Source: Hysterangium stoloniferum (taxonomy: Eukaryota; Basidiomycota; Agaricomycetes; Hysterangiales; Hysterangiaceae). From it: 64,000 bases of DNA. The DNA lies in assembly GCA_015178975.1 (NCBI GenBank), contig WHVD01000004.1, forward strand, positions 1,912,921 to 1,976,920, given 5' to 3'. A program made the translations under genes and the position numbers. Positions within the stretch are counted from its first letter, which is position 1; each line of letters begins with the position of its first letter. The notes beneath the pieces were generated by a model. That model did no database searches. It was given only the letters and a program-made list of their open reading frames with translations, and was not told where the DNA came from. Of the stretch, positions 31,035-42,693 are shown one piece after another.

Positions 31035-31150
31035 TGCAGATAGGACTTGGCTTCAGCTTATATGCTGCACCCTTGCAAGATTTCTGTGTCCATTTCAGGC
31101 AGGATAAACAGAAGGCCTGGGGAGTCTGTGAGGACATAGGAGGATATCTG
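31035..31150 (-). repeat. LTR fragment with the shared GGCTTCAGCTTATATGCTGC block
   Basis: A diverged piece of the 3' part of an LTR-A-like repeat (GGACTTGGCTTCAGC ... GGCAGGATAAACAGAAGG). No ends or target duplication. Confidence 0.5.
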
Positions 31151-31383
31151 AAACTATTAAGTATACCAAATTCTAATATACTCTAAAGGTCATTTAAACA
31201 TCTGGGATGTGATTCAAACATAATTTGGTTTTTAAAACTTTAGGAATGTTTAAAACTTATTGTATATTATGAAACAAAGCATCTTTCAGGAGCTGAGTAG
31301 ATTATGAAAGAGTTTAGTAGTTTGAAACATCAAAACTTTTAAAAAGCATATCCTGTTAAATGGTCCATTTCATGTACATGTAT
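31151..31383. other. AT-rich spacer, no feature seen
   Basis: No frame or repeat recognised between the LTR fragment and solo LTR-A5. Confidence 0.4.
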
Positions 31384-32204
31384 TGTTACGACCGGAAATC
31401 CCGCCGGACTCTGGGCACTAACTTATACACACCCACACCCTATACGCACTGATTATCAGTTTACCGGAATTCCCACCGGACTCCGTACATCAGACTTGTA
31501 TACATTTGACTTCGTTACATTGTGTTTCAGTCACCGGAAAACCCATGGGACTCCGTCCCTGTTTATGTCTGACCTCGTCCCATGCATCAGTCACCGGACC
31601 CCACTCGGAATACCCATCTTCCCTCTAACAGAGCCCTGTTCCCATTTTAGTCAAATGACCTGTCACGATTTGGACTCCACTCCCGCTCCATTTCCCATTA
31701 TGGTTTATGATTTATCACTATTCAGACTCCACTCCGTTCCATCCCATTCCTAACACCAAACTTGGTGTTTACTATTCCTGTTTTATGTTTTGCTCATTTC
31801 ATTTCATCATTACTGGATTTGGTATGTCATTCACTCCATGGTCTATTTAAACTGGCAGATGTTGTACATACAATCCAGTCAGAAAATTGGCTTAGATTCC
31901 CCCCAGTAATCTAATACATTTTCCACTCTAAACTCCTACTTGAATTACACTGCTCATGCTAGTCGGAGCCCACGGGCTCCAATGCATCTATCTCTCTCAC
32001 CTATCTCAACTTACGTCTCAACTCATGACCTCTCGACCCACGACCCCTTGACCCATGAACCCTGCCCAGACTCCCTGGGATTCCCATCTGCCTGTCTGAA
32101 ATTTGACAACACGATCTCATGAGGGCGCAGCTATGAGCTGAAGCCAAGTCCTACCGGATGTTCCGTAGGTTTCTCCGGAAACCCGCCATGTATGTACCCT
32201 AACA
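31384..32204 (+). repeat. Solo LTR-A, copy A5 (821 bp)
   Basis: TGTTACGACCGG...CCCTAACA flanked by TGTAT at 31379-31383 and 32205-32209. Keeps many CpG sites. Confidence 0.93.
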
Positions 32205-32286
32205 TGTATGTATGCTATTGACACCTCTGAATACATATGTATTACATTGGAATGGGTTTTCTACTTGATTCAACATACCAAGAATA

Positions 32287-33877
32287 CAGTCAGGGACAAA
32301 ACCTTCCAATGATTTCTAGTTGTGCAAAGATTCTTGAATAACTCAAGAACCACTGTAGCTACAGACCTAAGATTTGGGGAGTGGTTAGGTCTATATGTTG
32401 TCTATTTACCCTTAAGTATTATTACATAATCATCAGTATTTCCCACACTATAAATAAAATACTAATTAAACTGCATTGGAAGGGTTTTGTTCCTGTCACA
32501 TGATTAACATATAACCATATTGTTTATATGCAAATAAGTGCAAATAAAAATCATCTGACCTGTCAAAATTATATATATATACATCTGTTTACTTTCCAAT
32601 CCAAAAAGATCCCCATAGCTCAACATTCTACACCATGAAGGCTCTTACTCCTCCTCAGCTTAGCCATATTCTCACTTTTCTCGATAAGGGCAAGTCTGCT
32701 CCTCAGATCTCTGAAATCACTGGCCAGGATCTGTCCACTATATCCAGAATTCATTCTACCCATTGCTCATCACTTGCCAACTCATCTGGTGGCTGTTTAT
32801 GCAAGCTTTCCTCCTCAGATATTCATTATTCTATTCAACAAATCACTTCTCAAAAGGCTGAAAATGCCACTGAGGTCACCAAACCATTCAAGATATGACT
32901 GAAGAGTCTATTTCAGTTAGAACTGTTCATAGGGCATTCAAGAAGGCTGAAATGAGGGCTATGGTGAAGAGAAAAAGGCCTTTACTCAATAAGAGGTATA
33001 GGAAGGCAAGGATGGACTTTACTCTGGCACACAAGGACTGGACTGTGGATGATTGGAAGAGGGTTGTTTGGTCAGATGAGACAAAAATCAATTGTTTGGG
33101 GTCATATGGGAGGAATTAGATGTGGAAAGGGGCAGGAGAGGGGCTCAGTGGTAGGCTGGTCAAGGGCATGGTCAGGTTTGGGGGAGGAAATCTGATGTTG
33201 TGGAGCTGTATGTTGTGGGAAGGCCCAGGATGTTCCACCAAGATTAATGGGAGAATGGATGCTGACCTTTATGGTAGCATTTTGGAAGATGAACTTCAAG
33301 CAACTGTGGAGTATTATAGCAAGAACACAGAAGATGTGGTCTTTCAGCAGGACAATGATACCAAACACAAGAGCACAAAGGCCATTAATTGTTCAAAGAC
33401 AATGGATTTATGGTCATGGTATGGCCACCTCAGTCTGCTGACCTTAATCCAATTGAACACCTTTGGTATTACCTCAAAGGGAGGTTGGGAGAGTATGAAG
33501 TGGCACCCAAGAGTATTCATGAGTTGTGGGAGAGGGTTCAGACAGAGTGGAAGAATATCCCTGCCTCTACTTGTCAGAACTTGATAGAGAGTATTCCTAG
33601 AAGGGCTGAGGCTGTTTTGAAGGCCAAGAGAGGCTATACCAAGTACTAGATTGTTTGATTTGTGTTCTTGTTATACCAGGGACAAAACCCTTCCAATGTG
33701 ATTTTATTAGTGTTTTGTTTATAGTGTGGGAAATACTAATGCTTATGTCATAATATTTTAAGGGCATATAGATAACATATGGACCCCAAATTTCAGGTCT
33801 GTGTCAACAGTGGTTCTTGAGTTATTCAAGGATCTTTGCACAACTAAAAATCATTGGAAGGGTTTTGTCCCTCACTG
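32287..33877 (+). mobile_element. Tc1-family transposon, copy 2 of family Tc1-1
   Basis: 1591 bp, CAGTCAGGGACAAAACC...GGGTTTTGTCCCTCACTG, flanked by TA at 32285-32286 and 33878-33879. The long terminal repeats show the same doubled 20-bp boxes as copy 1. This is the uninterrupted length of the family. Confidence 0.92.
32635..33649 (+). pseudogene. Tc1 transposase, DD34E, three lesions
   Basis: Covers a full-length transposase of about 340 residues. The N-terminal helix-turn-helix (MKALTPPQLSHILTFLDKGK) runs to about 32890. The frame then shifts to MTEESISVRTVHRAFKKAEM, the second DNA-binding unit, and continues to the first catalytic aspartate in WSDETKIN. A TAG stop follows at about 33117. 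The second aspartate is in VFQQDND near 33345. A frameshift near 33390 leads to DLNPIEHLW, whose glutamate lies 34 residues after that aspartate. Ends with AVLKAKRGYTKY, as in copy 1. Inactive, but the triad is preserved. Confidence 0.9.
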
Positions 33878-34238
33878 TATATGCAGTAGGTGGTTTCACT
33901 TAATGCAGAAAGTCATAGGATGAAAAATCTCCAATGATACAGTGACTCAAAAAACCCTTCCAATGTTTGGTACTTCAGCTGTATATCCTTGATAGCTCAG
34001 AGGATAAAAGTGCAGAAATATCAAAGGTATTTGTGATTGTGGAAATACAATTTCATTACATAATCTCCAAATATGGAAATACTACAAATATCTATATATG
34101 GGAGACTCATTGGAAGGATTTTTTGGCTGGCTGCCTTGATGACTATAAATGCTTATAGTCATGTGATGTCACATGACCACATTGTGCTGGAGTATAAATA
34201 CATGGCCTTTAGCAACTAGCAATGTACCAATTCCCAAA

Positions 34239-34514
34239 ATGTGCACTTTGTCTCTTGCCAGCCAGAATCATATTCTCTCACTGTTTGATGCTGGCCATAC
34301 AGATAGCCACATTGCAGCTCCTACTAACCATGGCATTGGCACAATCTCTAGACTTCACTCCAAGCATTGTTGTCATCTCTCTGAGTTCATTGATAAGTCC
34401 ATTGATAGTCACCCCTCCAAGCTTTCCCCTACTAATATTCACTAATGCACAGCATCTCATCAGCTCTGGGAAGGCTGACACTGCTTTTGATGTGGCCAAA
34501 GCTCTTAGGAATGT
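34239..34514 (+). pseudogene. Tc1-2 transposase N-terminus
   Basis: From MCTLSLASQNHILSLFDAG the frame encodes the helix-turn-helix part of a Tc1 transposase (HSKHCCHLSEF, HPSKLSPTNIH). A stop follows near 34443 (the sister at 45987 lacks it), and a shifted frame continues as AQHLISSGKADTAFDVAKAL up to the LTR-E insertion at 34515, resuming after 36084 (TNQSICTQTVCNSLNMVG). Catalytic domain absent. Confidence 0.78.
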
Positions 34515-36078
34515 TGTTAAGAACTGAAAACTGACTAATGTCAGTAGGCTGATGGGGACCGATCAGAAGGACTTGGCTTCAGCTTGTGTGCTACGTGTTA
34601 TGACCAGACAATCCCGCCGGACTCCGGGCACTAACCCAAATGCCCCCATGCCCTACACGCACCAATCGTCTGTTTATAGGATTTCCCACCTGGACTCCGT
34701 ACGTCAAGACTTGTTACGTTCGACCTCATTACGACACATATCAGTCACTGGACTTCCCCCGGACTCCATCTCTGTCTATGTCCATCTTTGTCCCACACAT
34801 CAGTCACTGGACCCCGCTCAGAATCCCGTCACTGCTCTAATTGAGCCCTGTTCCCGTTTTAGTCAAATGACCTGTCACAATTTAGGACTCCGCTCCTGCT
34901 CCATTTCCCGTTATGGGTTATGCTTTGTCACAATTCAGACTCCGCTCCATTCCATCCTGTTCCTAACACCAAACTTGGTGTTTATTATTCCCGTTTTATG
35001 TTTTGCTCATTTCATTTCATTATTACTGGATTCGGTATGACATTTACTCCACGGTCTATTTAAACTGGCAGATGTTGTACATACAATCCAGTCAGAAAAT
35101 TAGCTTAGATTCCCCCCAGTAATCTAATCCATTTTCTGCTCTAAACCCTTGCTTGATTTACACCACTTGCACTAGTCGGAGCCCACGGGCTCCGGCACAT
35201 CTATCTCTCTCAACTATCTCGACTCACAACCCACAACCTCCGACCTCCACCCTACGACCCACGAACCCTGCCCGGACTCCCTGGGATTCTCGTCCGCCTG
35301 TTCAAAATTGGACAACACGATCAAGCGAGGGCGCACCCTATAAGCTGAAGCCAAGTCCTACTGGATATCCCGTGGGTTTCTCTGGAGACCCGCCCTGTGT
35401 GTGTATCCTAACACTGCACCCTCGCAATTATCCGTCAGGTGTCCTTAAATTTCGGGTGGGCAAAGACTAGTCCTAATGAGTACCTCTCAGCAAACTACTG
35501 ATTGGAACTGAAGGACAAGTTGAGTGTCGGGCCAAGGGGTCAGAAACCAAAAGTGGGTAAGTGCACCGAAGGCAGATAGCGGAGTACTTAGTATGAGACT
35601 TCTAGAGGTGTAGGAGGGTATTCTGAGTTGATATTCTGATTGCCTAGCAACTACAACTACAGCGAGTTCATATACAAATATTTGGCATCTAGAAAATACT
35701 AACTAGGAGAAGAGCGGGAAATGGTATTGACAAATAAGCTTGACTAGGAACGGGAAGGTTATGATTAGTTCAGAGGCTGTGAAATAACCGAGAGTGGGAT
35801 TATGAGAAAAGGAAATAGTCCGAGGGTTACAAGTATATATAGACATGTGTGAAACATAGAGTAAAACAGATCATCATAATAGAAAGGGATGTATCAGAGT
35901 TTAACCAGATAGTACAAGTATATTTTGATGGGGGTGTAAATGGAATTTGATCACTGCGAAGGCATATGTCATCATCGGAAGACTGACAGTTTCCAATGTG
36001 ATGACTTGAATGATGACTTGAATCGTCAATAGGTGGCGATAACCTTGGGGACCATTGGGTGGCGACATGGTTGTAACA
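34515..36078 (-). repeat. Solo LTR-E, copy E2, carrying a nested LTR-A
   Basis: TGTTAAGAACTG...GGTTGTAACA on the plus strand, flanked by AATGT at 34510-34514 and 36079-36083. It is the reverse complement of E1 (11465-12188) apart from divergence and the insertion at 34596-35413. Confidence 0.91.
34596..35413 (+). repeat. Solo LTR-A, copy A6 (818 bp)
   Basis: TGTTATGACC...TCCTAACA inside LTR-E. The flanking five bases are CTACG (left) and CTGCA (right). The intact LTR-E at 12105-12120 supports CTGCA as the original target, so the left duplicate carries two changes. Confidence 0.88.
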
Positions 36079-36249
36079 AATGTCACCAACCAGTCCATCT
36101 GTACCCAAACTGTGTGCAATAGTCTCAATATGGTTGGGAGTCTCTCAATAACCCTTCCAATGTTTAGTTCTTTAGATTTACATCCCTGATAACTCAGAGA
36201 ATAAAAATGCAAAAATATCAAAAATCTTTGTGAATATGCTCTATCATAT

Positions 36250-37060
36250 CCATATAAATGAATTTTGCTTGGTGGGTTGTGGGTGTGGATAGGTGCCATA
36301 GTGTGCCCTAATTGGTGAGGGTGTGGAGCACATGAATTGTCCCAATGAGGGTGGAAAAATCCCAATGAGAGCAAGTTGTCCCAATGAGGGATATTAGTCA
36401 GCACGGAAGTAAATCTGGAGGCTTTTTTGTTTTTGCAGGAGCATTTCTGCAGTCACGGGAGTATTTTTGGGACCATGGGAGTATTTTGTGATGCACACGG
36501 TGGTATTTTGTGATGCATGGAAGTATTTTGAAGTATTCTGTTACGTGTGCAGAGGTATTTTGTGACGCCACAGAAGTATTTACATATGTGGGAGTATTTT
36601 ATCACATGCGTGGAGGTACATATTTCCTGATGCCGTGGGAAGGAGTATTTTGTTACACCATGGGAGTATTTTTTGGATGCATGTTACCATTTCCCACACC
36701 CTTCATAAGCATCCCGCACTCCTCATGGACACATTTCCCATGACCTTTCCAGGAGAATTTCCCATGCCCTCTCTAGTAGAATTTCCCCCACTGTTCATGT
36801 AACCATTTCCCATGTGGTTCACAAGTATTTCCTGTACTGTTCACATAAGCAGGTTCCATGTCCCAAGTGGGCCCATTCCCGCGGCCCTTCCGGGACAATT
36901 TCCTGCACCTTTTGGGGAAGTATTTCCCAGGCCCCTCATGGAAGCATTTCATCTGGCATTCACAGAGGAATTTTTGACAGCATTTCCCCAGAGAAAGATT
37001 GCAAATCCCTGGAGGTCTACAAGGATTTCCAGGGAAAATCTCAGTGAAATCACAGAATAA
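36250..37060. repeat. Degenerate tandem repeats, GGAGTATTTTGTGATGC and ATTTCCCATGCCCTTC types
   Basis: From about 36440 units of roughly 20-35 bases with a GGGAGTATTTT core repeat, then from about 36690 units with CATTTCCCATG and CCTTCATGG cores. The two types look like inverted versions of each other (GGGAGTATTTTG against ATTTCCC with TGGAAG). Diverged copies, no gene. Confidence 0.65.
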
Positions 37061-37350
37061 TTAAGATAAAATACAATAAATGAAAATAAAATGTTTAAAA
37101 ATAAAATAAAATACAGTAAATCAAAATAAAATACAGTAAATCAAAATAAAATACAGTAAATCAAAATAAAATACACTAAATCAAAATAAAATACAGTAAA
37201 TCAAAATAAAATACAGTAAATCAAAATAAAATACAGTAAATCAAAATAAAATGCTTCAAAATAAAATAAAATCAGAAAAGTAAAAATAAAATGTTTAAAA
37301 ATAAAATAAAATAAATCAAACTAAAATGCAATAAATTAAATTAAATACCC
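37061..37350. repeat. AT-rich tandem array with AAAATAAAATACAGTAAATC units
   Basis: About seven well-preserved 20-bp units between 37095 and 37250, flanked by simpler AAAATAAAAT repeats. Confidence 0.88.
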
Positions 37351-37379
37351 ATTGTCCCATTTGTGATAATTCTTTCTGT

Positions 37380-38749
37380 CTTTTGTAATGCTTTTTGTAA
37401 TGCTTTTTGTTCTTTAAACAGTTTCCATTCTTACACTTTTGTCCTTTTGTAACTGTTGTTCCTTTTGTGACCTTTGTTTCTTTTGTGACCTTTGTTTCTA
37501 TTTGTGACCATTGTTTTCTTTTGTCACCTTTGTTTTCTTTTGTAATGGTTATTTTCTTTTGTAAGGGTTATTTTCTTTTGTAATGGTTGTTTTCTTTTGT
37601 AATGGTTGTTTTCTTTTGTAACAGTTGTTTTCTTATGTAATGGTTGTTTTCTTTTGTAACTGTTGTTTCCTTCCTTGTTAGGATACACACACAGGGCGGG
37701 TCTCTGGAGAAACCTGCAGGATATCCAGTAGGACTTGGCTTCAGCTTATAGGGTGCACCCTCACTAGATTGTGTTGTCCAATTTCGATCAGGCAGACGGG
37801 AATCCCGGGGAGTCCAGGCGGGGTTCGTGGGTCATAGGTCATAGGTAGTGAGTTGAGATAGTTGAGAGAGATAGATGTGCCGGAGCCCATGGGCTCCGAC
37901 TAGTGTGAGTGGTGTGAATCAAGCAAGGTTTTAGAGTGGAAAATGGATTAGATTACTGGGGGGAATCTAAGCTAATTTTCTGACTGGATTGTATGTACAA
38001 CATCTGCCAGTTTATATAGACTGTGGAGTGAATAACATACCAAATCCAGTAATGATGAAATGAAACTAACAGAACATAGAACGGGAAGAATAAACACCAA
38101 GTTTGGTGTTAGGAACAGGACAGAACGGAGTGGAGTCCGAATCGTGACAAAGCATAACCCATAACGGGAAATGGAGTGGGAGCAGAGTCCTAAATCGTGA
38201 CAGGTCATTTGACTAAAACAGGAATGGGGCTCGATTAGAGTGGTGACGGGATTCTGAGTGGGGTCCGGTGACTGATGTGTCGGACAAAGACAGACATAGA
38301 CAGAGACAGAGTCCAGGGGAAGTCCAGTGACTGATATGTGTCGTAATGAGGTCGAATGTAACAAGTCTTGACATATGGAGTCCAGGCGGGAAATCCTATA
38401 AACAGACATTTGGTGCATGTGGGGGGTGGGGGCATATGGGTTAGTGCCCAGAGTCCGGCGGGATTGTCCGGTCGTAACATTCCTTTGTAATGGGTGTTTC
38501 CTTTGTAACCTTTTTTTCTTATGTAACTGTTGTTTTCTTATGTAACTGTTGTTTTCTTATGTAACTGTTGTTTTCTTTTGTAACCTTTGTTTCTTTGTAA
38601 TGGTTGTTTTCTTATGTAACTGTTGTTTCCTTCCTTTGTAGTGGGTGTTTCCTTTGTAACCTTTGTTTCTTTTGTAACCGTTGTTTCCTTCCTTTGTAAC
38701 CATTGTTTCCTTCCTTTGTAAGAGGTGTTTCCTTTGTAACCGTTGTTTC
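37380..38749. repeat. TTTCTTTTGTAATGGTTG minisatellite, interrupted by LTR-A7
   Basis: Units of 18-20 bp from 37380 to 37675 and again from 38480 to 38749. They vary at the last positions (GGTTG, CTGTTG, CCTTTG). LTR-A7 is inserted in the array with duplicated TTCCT. Confidence 0.88.
37676..38479 (-). repeat. Solo LTR-A, copy A7 (804 bp)
   Basis: Flanked by TTCCT at 37671-37675 and 38480-38484, which are part of the minisatellite unit. Little decayed: many CpG sites and the GGAGCCCATGGGCTCC hairpin remain. Confidence 0.93.
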
Positions 38750-39614
38750 TGTTAAGTTGCATGTGGAGCTTATCGGAGGGTTTCAGGAGAAACCCATGGG
38801 AAAGCCAGTAGGACTTGGTTTCAGCTTATAGGCTGTGCCCTTGTGAGATCGTGTCATCCAATTTCAGATGGGTGGATGGGAATCCTGGGGAGTCTGGGAG
38901 TAGTTGGTGGGTTGAGAGGTCAGATGGTTGACTGTGGGAATTCCATGGAGGTCGAGAGGTTGGGTGGTGATGAGTCAGAGGGCGATTAATGATAGGTCAG
39001 AGGTCATGAGATAGATGGGTCAGAGCCCATGGGCTCTGATGAGTAAGAGTGGTGTGTTTTAAAGAGGAGAATAGAGCAGAAAATATACTGAGATTACTGG
39101 GGAGAATCTAAGCTCATTTTCTGACTGGATTGTATGTACAACATCTGCCAGACTATATAGACCATGGAATGTATGTCATACCAAATCCAGTAATAATGAA
39201 ATCTAAACTAACAAACATTAAATGAGATAAGTACACACCAGATTTGGTGTTAGGAATGGAACAGAGCGGAGCAGAGTCTGAATTGTGACAGGTAGTGGAA
39301 ACCATAATGGGAATGGGGCGGGAGTGGAGTCTGAATTGTGACAGGTCATTTGTCCATAACGGGAATGGGGCTCAGTTAGAGAGCTGTCAGGTTTTCCAAG
39401 CAGAGTCCAGTGACTGGTATGTAGGACAGGGTCAGAGATAGGCAGGAGCAGGTTCTGGTGGGTATTCCAGTGACTGATACATGAAGTGACAAAGGTCAAG
39501 CATGGACAGGTCTGACATCCAGAGTCTGGCAGGTTTTCTGGTAAACTGATAACTGGTGCATACAGGGTGCGGGTGCATATAAGTTAGTGCCTGGAGTCCA
39601 GTGGGTTTGCAACA
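38750..39614 (-). repeat. Solo LTR-A, copy A8 (865 bp)
   Basis: TGTTAAGTTGC...TTTGCAACA flanked by GTTTC at 38745-38749 and 39615-39619. Strongly CpG-depleted compared with its neighbour A7, so much older. Confidence 0.92.
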
Positions 39615-39616
39615 GT

Positions 39617-39799
39617 TTCCTTCCTTTGAAATGGGTGTTTCCTTTGTAATGGGTGTTTCCTTTGTAATGGGTGTTTCCTTTGTAATGGGTGTTTCCTTTG
39701 TAATGGGTGTTTCCTTTGTAATGGGTGTTTCCTTTGTAATGGGTGTTTCCTTTGTAATGGGTGTTTCCTTTGTAATGGGTGTTTCCTTTGTAATGCAAC
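39617..39799. repeat. 18-bp tandem array TTTCCTTTGTAATGGGTG
   Basis: Eight identical 18-bp units from 39638, preceded by a degenerate one. The last unit (39782-39799) is a hybrid that starts like this array and ends like the next one. Confidence 0.93.
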
Positions 39800-40030
39800 T
39801 TTCCATTCTAATGCAACTTTCCATTCTAATGCAACTTTCCATTCTAATGCAACTTTCCATTCTAATGCAACTTTCCATTCTAATGCAACTTTCCATTCTA
39901 ATGCAACTTTCCATTCTAATGCAACTTTCCATTCTAATGCAACTTTCCATTCTAATGCAACTTTCCATTCTAATGCAACTTTCCATTCTAATGCAACTTT
40001 CCATTCTAATGCAACTTTCCATTCTAACAG
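39800..40030. repeat. 18-bp tandem array TTTCCATTCTAATGCAAC
   Basis: Twelve full units plus a partial one, with no visible differences between units. It shares the TTTCC..TT.TAATG scaffold and the 18-bp period with the array before it, so one derived from the other. Because 18 is a multiple of three, every frame stays open and long meaningless reading frames appear. Confidence 0.95.
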
Positions 40031-40047
40031 TTCCCTTTTAAAACAAT

Positions 40048-40178
40048 AGGCCTCCGAAATACTTAAGAGTTGTTGACATGGGGGGGCTTGGGGGGCTTTT
40101 CCCCCCAACAAGTGGGAGCCCACAGTGAGCAGTGGGGCAGGTCATGAAGTGACTTCCCCACAGCATAGCAAAGGGTTC
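40048..40178. repeat. Dispersed repeat with a G/C hairpin
   Basis: Related to 26670-26745. In this copy TTGGGGGGCTTTTCCCCCCAA (40090-40110) forms a hairpin with an 8-bp perfect stem (TTGGGGGG pairing with CCCCCCAA). Confidence 0.55.
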
Positions 40179-40948
40179 TGTTAAGTGTGCATACATGGAG
40201 GGTTTCCAGAGTAACGTGCAGGAAATCTGGTAGGACTTGGCTTCAGCTTATAGGCTGTGCCCTCATGAGATCATCTTGTCCAATTTCAAATGGGTGGACA
40301 GGAATCCCAGGGAGTCCAGGCGGGGTTCGTGGGTCAAGGGGTCAGGGAGTCAAGATAGATAAGTCGGAGGTCAAGTGATAGATGTGTTGGAGCCTGTGGG
40401 CTCCGATGAGTCAGGCAGTGTGATTCAAAAAGGAATTTAGAGCAGAAAATATACTAAGATTACTGGGGAGAATCTAAGCTGATTTTGTAACTGGATTGTA
40501 TGTACAACATCTGCCAGACTATATAGACTGTGGAATGAATAACATACCAAATCCAGTAATAATGAAAACTAAACTAACAAACATAAAACGAGATAAATAA
40601 ACACCAAACTTGGTGTTAGGAATGGCAGAACGGAGCAGAGTCCGAATTGTGACAGGTCATAAAACCATAATGGGAATGGGGTGGGAGCAGAGTCCAAATT
40701 GTGACAGGTCAGTTGACTTATAATGGGAATGGGCCTCAGTTAGAGGGCTGATGGGTTTTCTGAGTGGGGTCTGGTGACTGATGTGTAGGACAGGGTCAGA
40801 GATAGACAGAGACAGAGTCTGGCAGGTATTCTGGTGACTGATACATGAAGTAACAGAGGTCAAATGTGGACAGGTCTGATGTACAGAGTCTGGTGGGAAT
40901 TCTGGTAAACTGATAATTGGTGCGTATAGGGTGTGCGTGCATATAAGT
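40179..40948 (-). repeat. Truncated LTR-A, copy A9
   Basis: Starts TGTTAAGTGTGC, runs through all family landmarks, but stops at about 40948, before the final GGTCGTAACA part. It is joined directly to an LTR-E piece. Confidence 0.85.
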
Positions 40949-41151
40949 ATATACAGGCACATGTGAAACATAGTGTAGAATGGATCATCATAATAAAAAG
41001 GGACATATCAAAACATAACCAGATAGTATGAGTATAAATTGACAGGGGGCGTAAATGGGGTTTGATCACCATGAGGGTATGCGTCAGTGTCAGGTGACCA
41101 ATGGTTTCTGATACAATGACTTGATCAATAACTTGGAACGTCAGTAGGTGG
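40949..41151 (-). repeat. LTR-E fragment fused to LTR-A9
   Basis: Matches 35840-36040 (CATGTGAAACATAG ... ACGTCAGTAGGTGG). It is cut at 41151 by the foldback element. Confidence 0.8.
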
Positions 41152-41754
41152 GAAAAACTGTTTGAAAATTTTGAGTTTTAGTAGGTTTTTCTGAGGCCAA
41201 AAATAGTATTTGAAAATCCTAAAAATTTGCATCAGGAAATTCTAAGGAAACATTGTTGGAAATAGCCTATTTTGTATGGATTTTCTGAATAAGAAAACTC
41301 TTAAAAAACCCTGTATTTTGTTAGGGTTTTTCCACCCAACAAAATCCTATGAAAACTGTAATAATGTGCCTAGAGAAATCAATTGAAAACCACATATTTC
41401 TACTCAATTTTGCCCCTCAGGGAATTGAGTGAAAACTATGATTTTCTGCCTGAAAAAATCTTTTGCCAAGATGAAGTTTTCTTAATGTTTTGTCAAGGGG
41501 AAAACCATAATGAAATTTACAATTTAATTATATGGAAAATCATTGAATAATTATATATTTCAACACAATTTTCCTTGGTCATAAACACTATGGAAATTCA
41601 AAAAATGTGTTTGTGAAATCATGAAGAAATTGACAATTTCCCATGAGTTTCTTAAAGGTTTTTCGGGGTGAGAAACCCTGAACTGATTTTTTCTGATTCA
41701 GCACAATTTGCAAATATTCAAAAGGATACAGTGCAATTTAGTGCAATTCACAAT

Positions 41755-41887
41755 TGTTTGGGAGGATTGTCACAAAAAGTCGCAAAGTGTCACACAAAGT
41801 CACACAGTGTCACAAAAGGTTGCAAAGTGACACAAAAAGTTGCAAAGTGTTGCAGTGTTGCAAAAAGTCTCAAAGTGTTGCAAAAAG
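41755..41887. repeat. Tandem GTCACAAAAAGTTGCAAAGT units in the left palindrome arm
   Basis: Units of about 10 and 20 bases built from CACAAAAAGT and GCAAAGTGT. The mirrored array on the right arm (42694-42990) is longer, so the two arms have expanded unequally. Confidence 0.8.
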
Positions 41888-42693
41888 TGTTACGACCGGA
41901 AATCCCACCGGACTCTGGGCACTAACTTATACACACCCATTGTCAGTTTACCGGAATTCCCGCCAGACTCCGTATGTCAGACTTGTCTACATTTGTCTTT
42001 GTTACGTTGTGTTTCAGTCACCAGAATATCCACCGGACTCCATCCCTGTCTATGTCCGACCTCATCCCATGCATCAGTCACTGGACCCCCGCTCGGAAAA
42101 CCCATTATCCCTCTAACAGAGCTCCATTCCTGCTTTAGTGAAATGACCTGTCACGATTCAGACTCCACTCCCGCTCCATTTCCCATTATGGTTTATGATT
42201 TGTCATGATTCAGACTCTGCTCCGTTCTGTCCCGTTCCTAACACCAAATTTGGTGTTTACTATTCTCATTTTATGTTTTGCTAGTTTCATTTCATTATTA
42301 CTGGATTTGGTATGTCATTCATTCCACGGTCTATTTAGTCTGGCAGAAGTTGTACATACAATCCAGTCAGAAAATTGGCTTAGATTCCCCAGTAATCTAA
42401 TACATTTTCCACTCTAAACTCCTCCTTGAATCACACCGCTAATGCTAGTCGGAGCCCACAGGCTCTGGCACATCTATCTCTCCTATTTATCTCGACTCAC
42501 AACCTCTCGACCCACAACCTCCGACCTACGACCCCTCGACCCATGAACCCCACCCGGACTCCCCAGGATTCCCATCCACCTGTCTGAAATTGGACAACAC
42601 GATCTCATGAGGGTACAGCCTATAAGCTGAAGCCAAGTCCTACTGGATATTCCATGGGTTTCTCCAGAAACCCGCCATGTATGTACCCTAACA
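41888..42693 (+). repeat. Solo LTR-A, copy A10 (806 bp)
   Basis: TGTTACGACCGG...CCCTAACA flanked by AAAAG at 41883-41887 and 42694-42698, inside the tandem units of the foldback element. Confidence 0.93.

Larger units (their letters stand above)
33940..36245 (+). mobile_element. Tc1-2 family transposon, copy A, 5' part only
   Basis: Begins CAGTGACTCAAAAAACCCTTCC after TA at 33938-33939. It includes the start of a transposase (34239-34514) and continues after the LTR-E insertion at 36084 to about 36245, where homology to copy B stops. The middle piece after 36125 is a terminal-repeat-like unit, as in copy B. Confidence 0.8.

Noticed and set aside
36440..40030. CRISPR-like regular repeats
   Set aside because: Units are contiguous or degenerate tandem repeats without unique spacers, and the context is eukaryotic.
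40090..40110. G/C hairpin as an intrinsic transcription terminator
   Set aside because: This is a eukaryotic genome, there is no T run after the stem, and it belongs to a dispersed repeat.
39432..40123. Long repetitive reading frames on both strands, 146 to 196 codons
   Set aside because: They are produced by the 18-bp tandem unit, which keeps all frames open. There is no codon logic and no start context.
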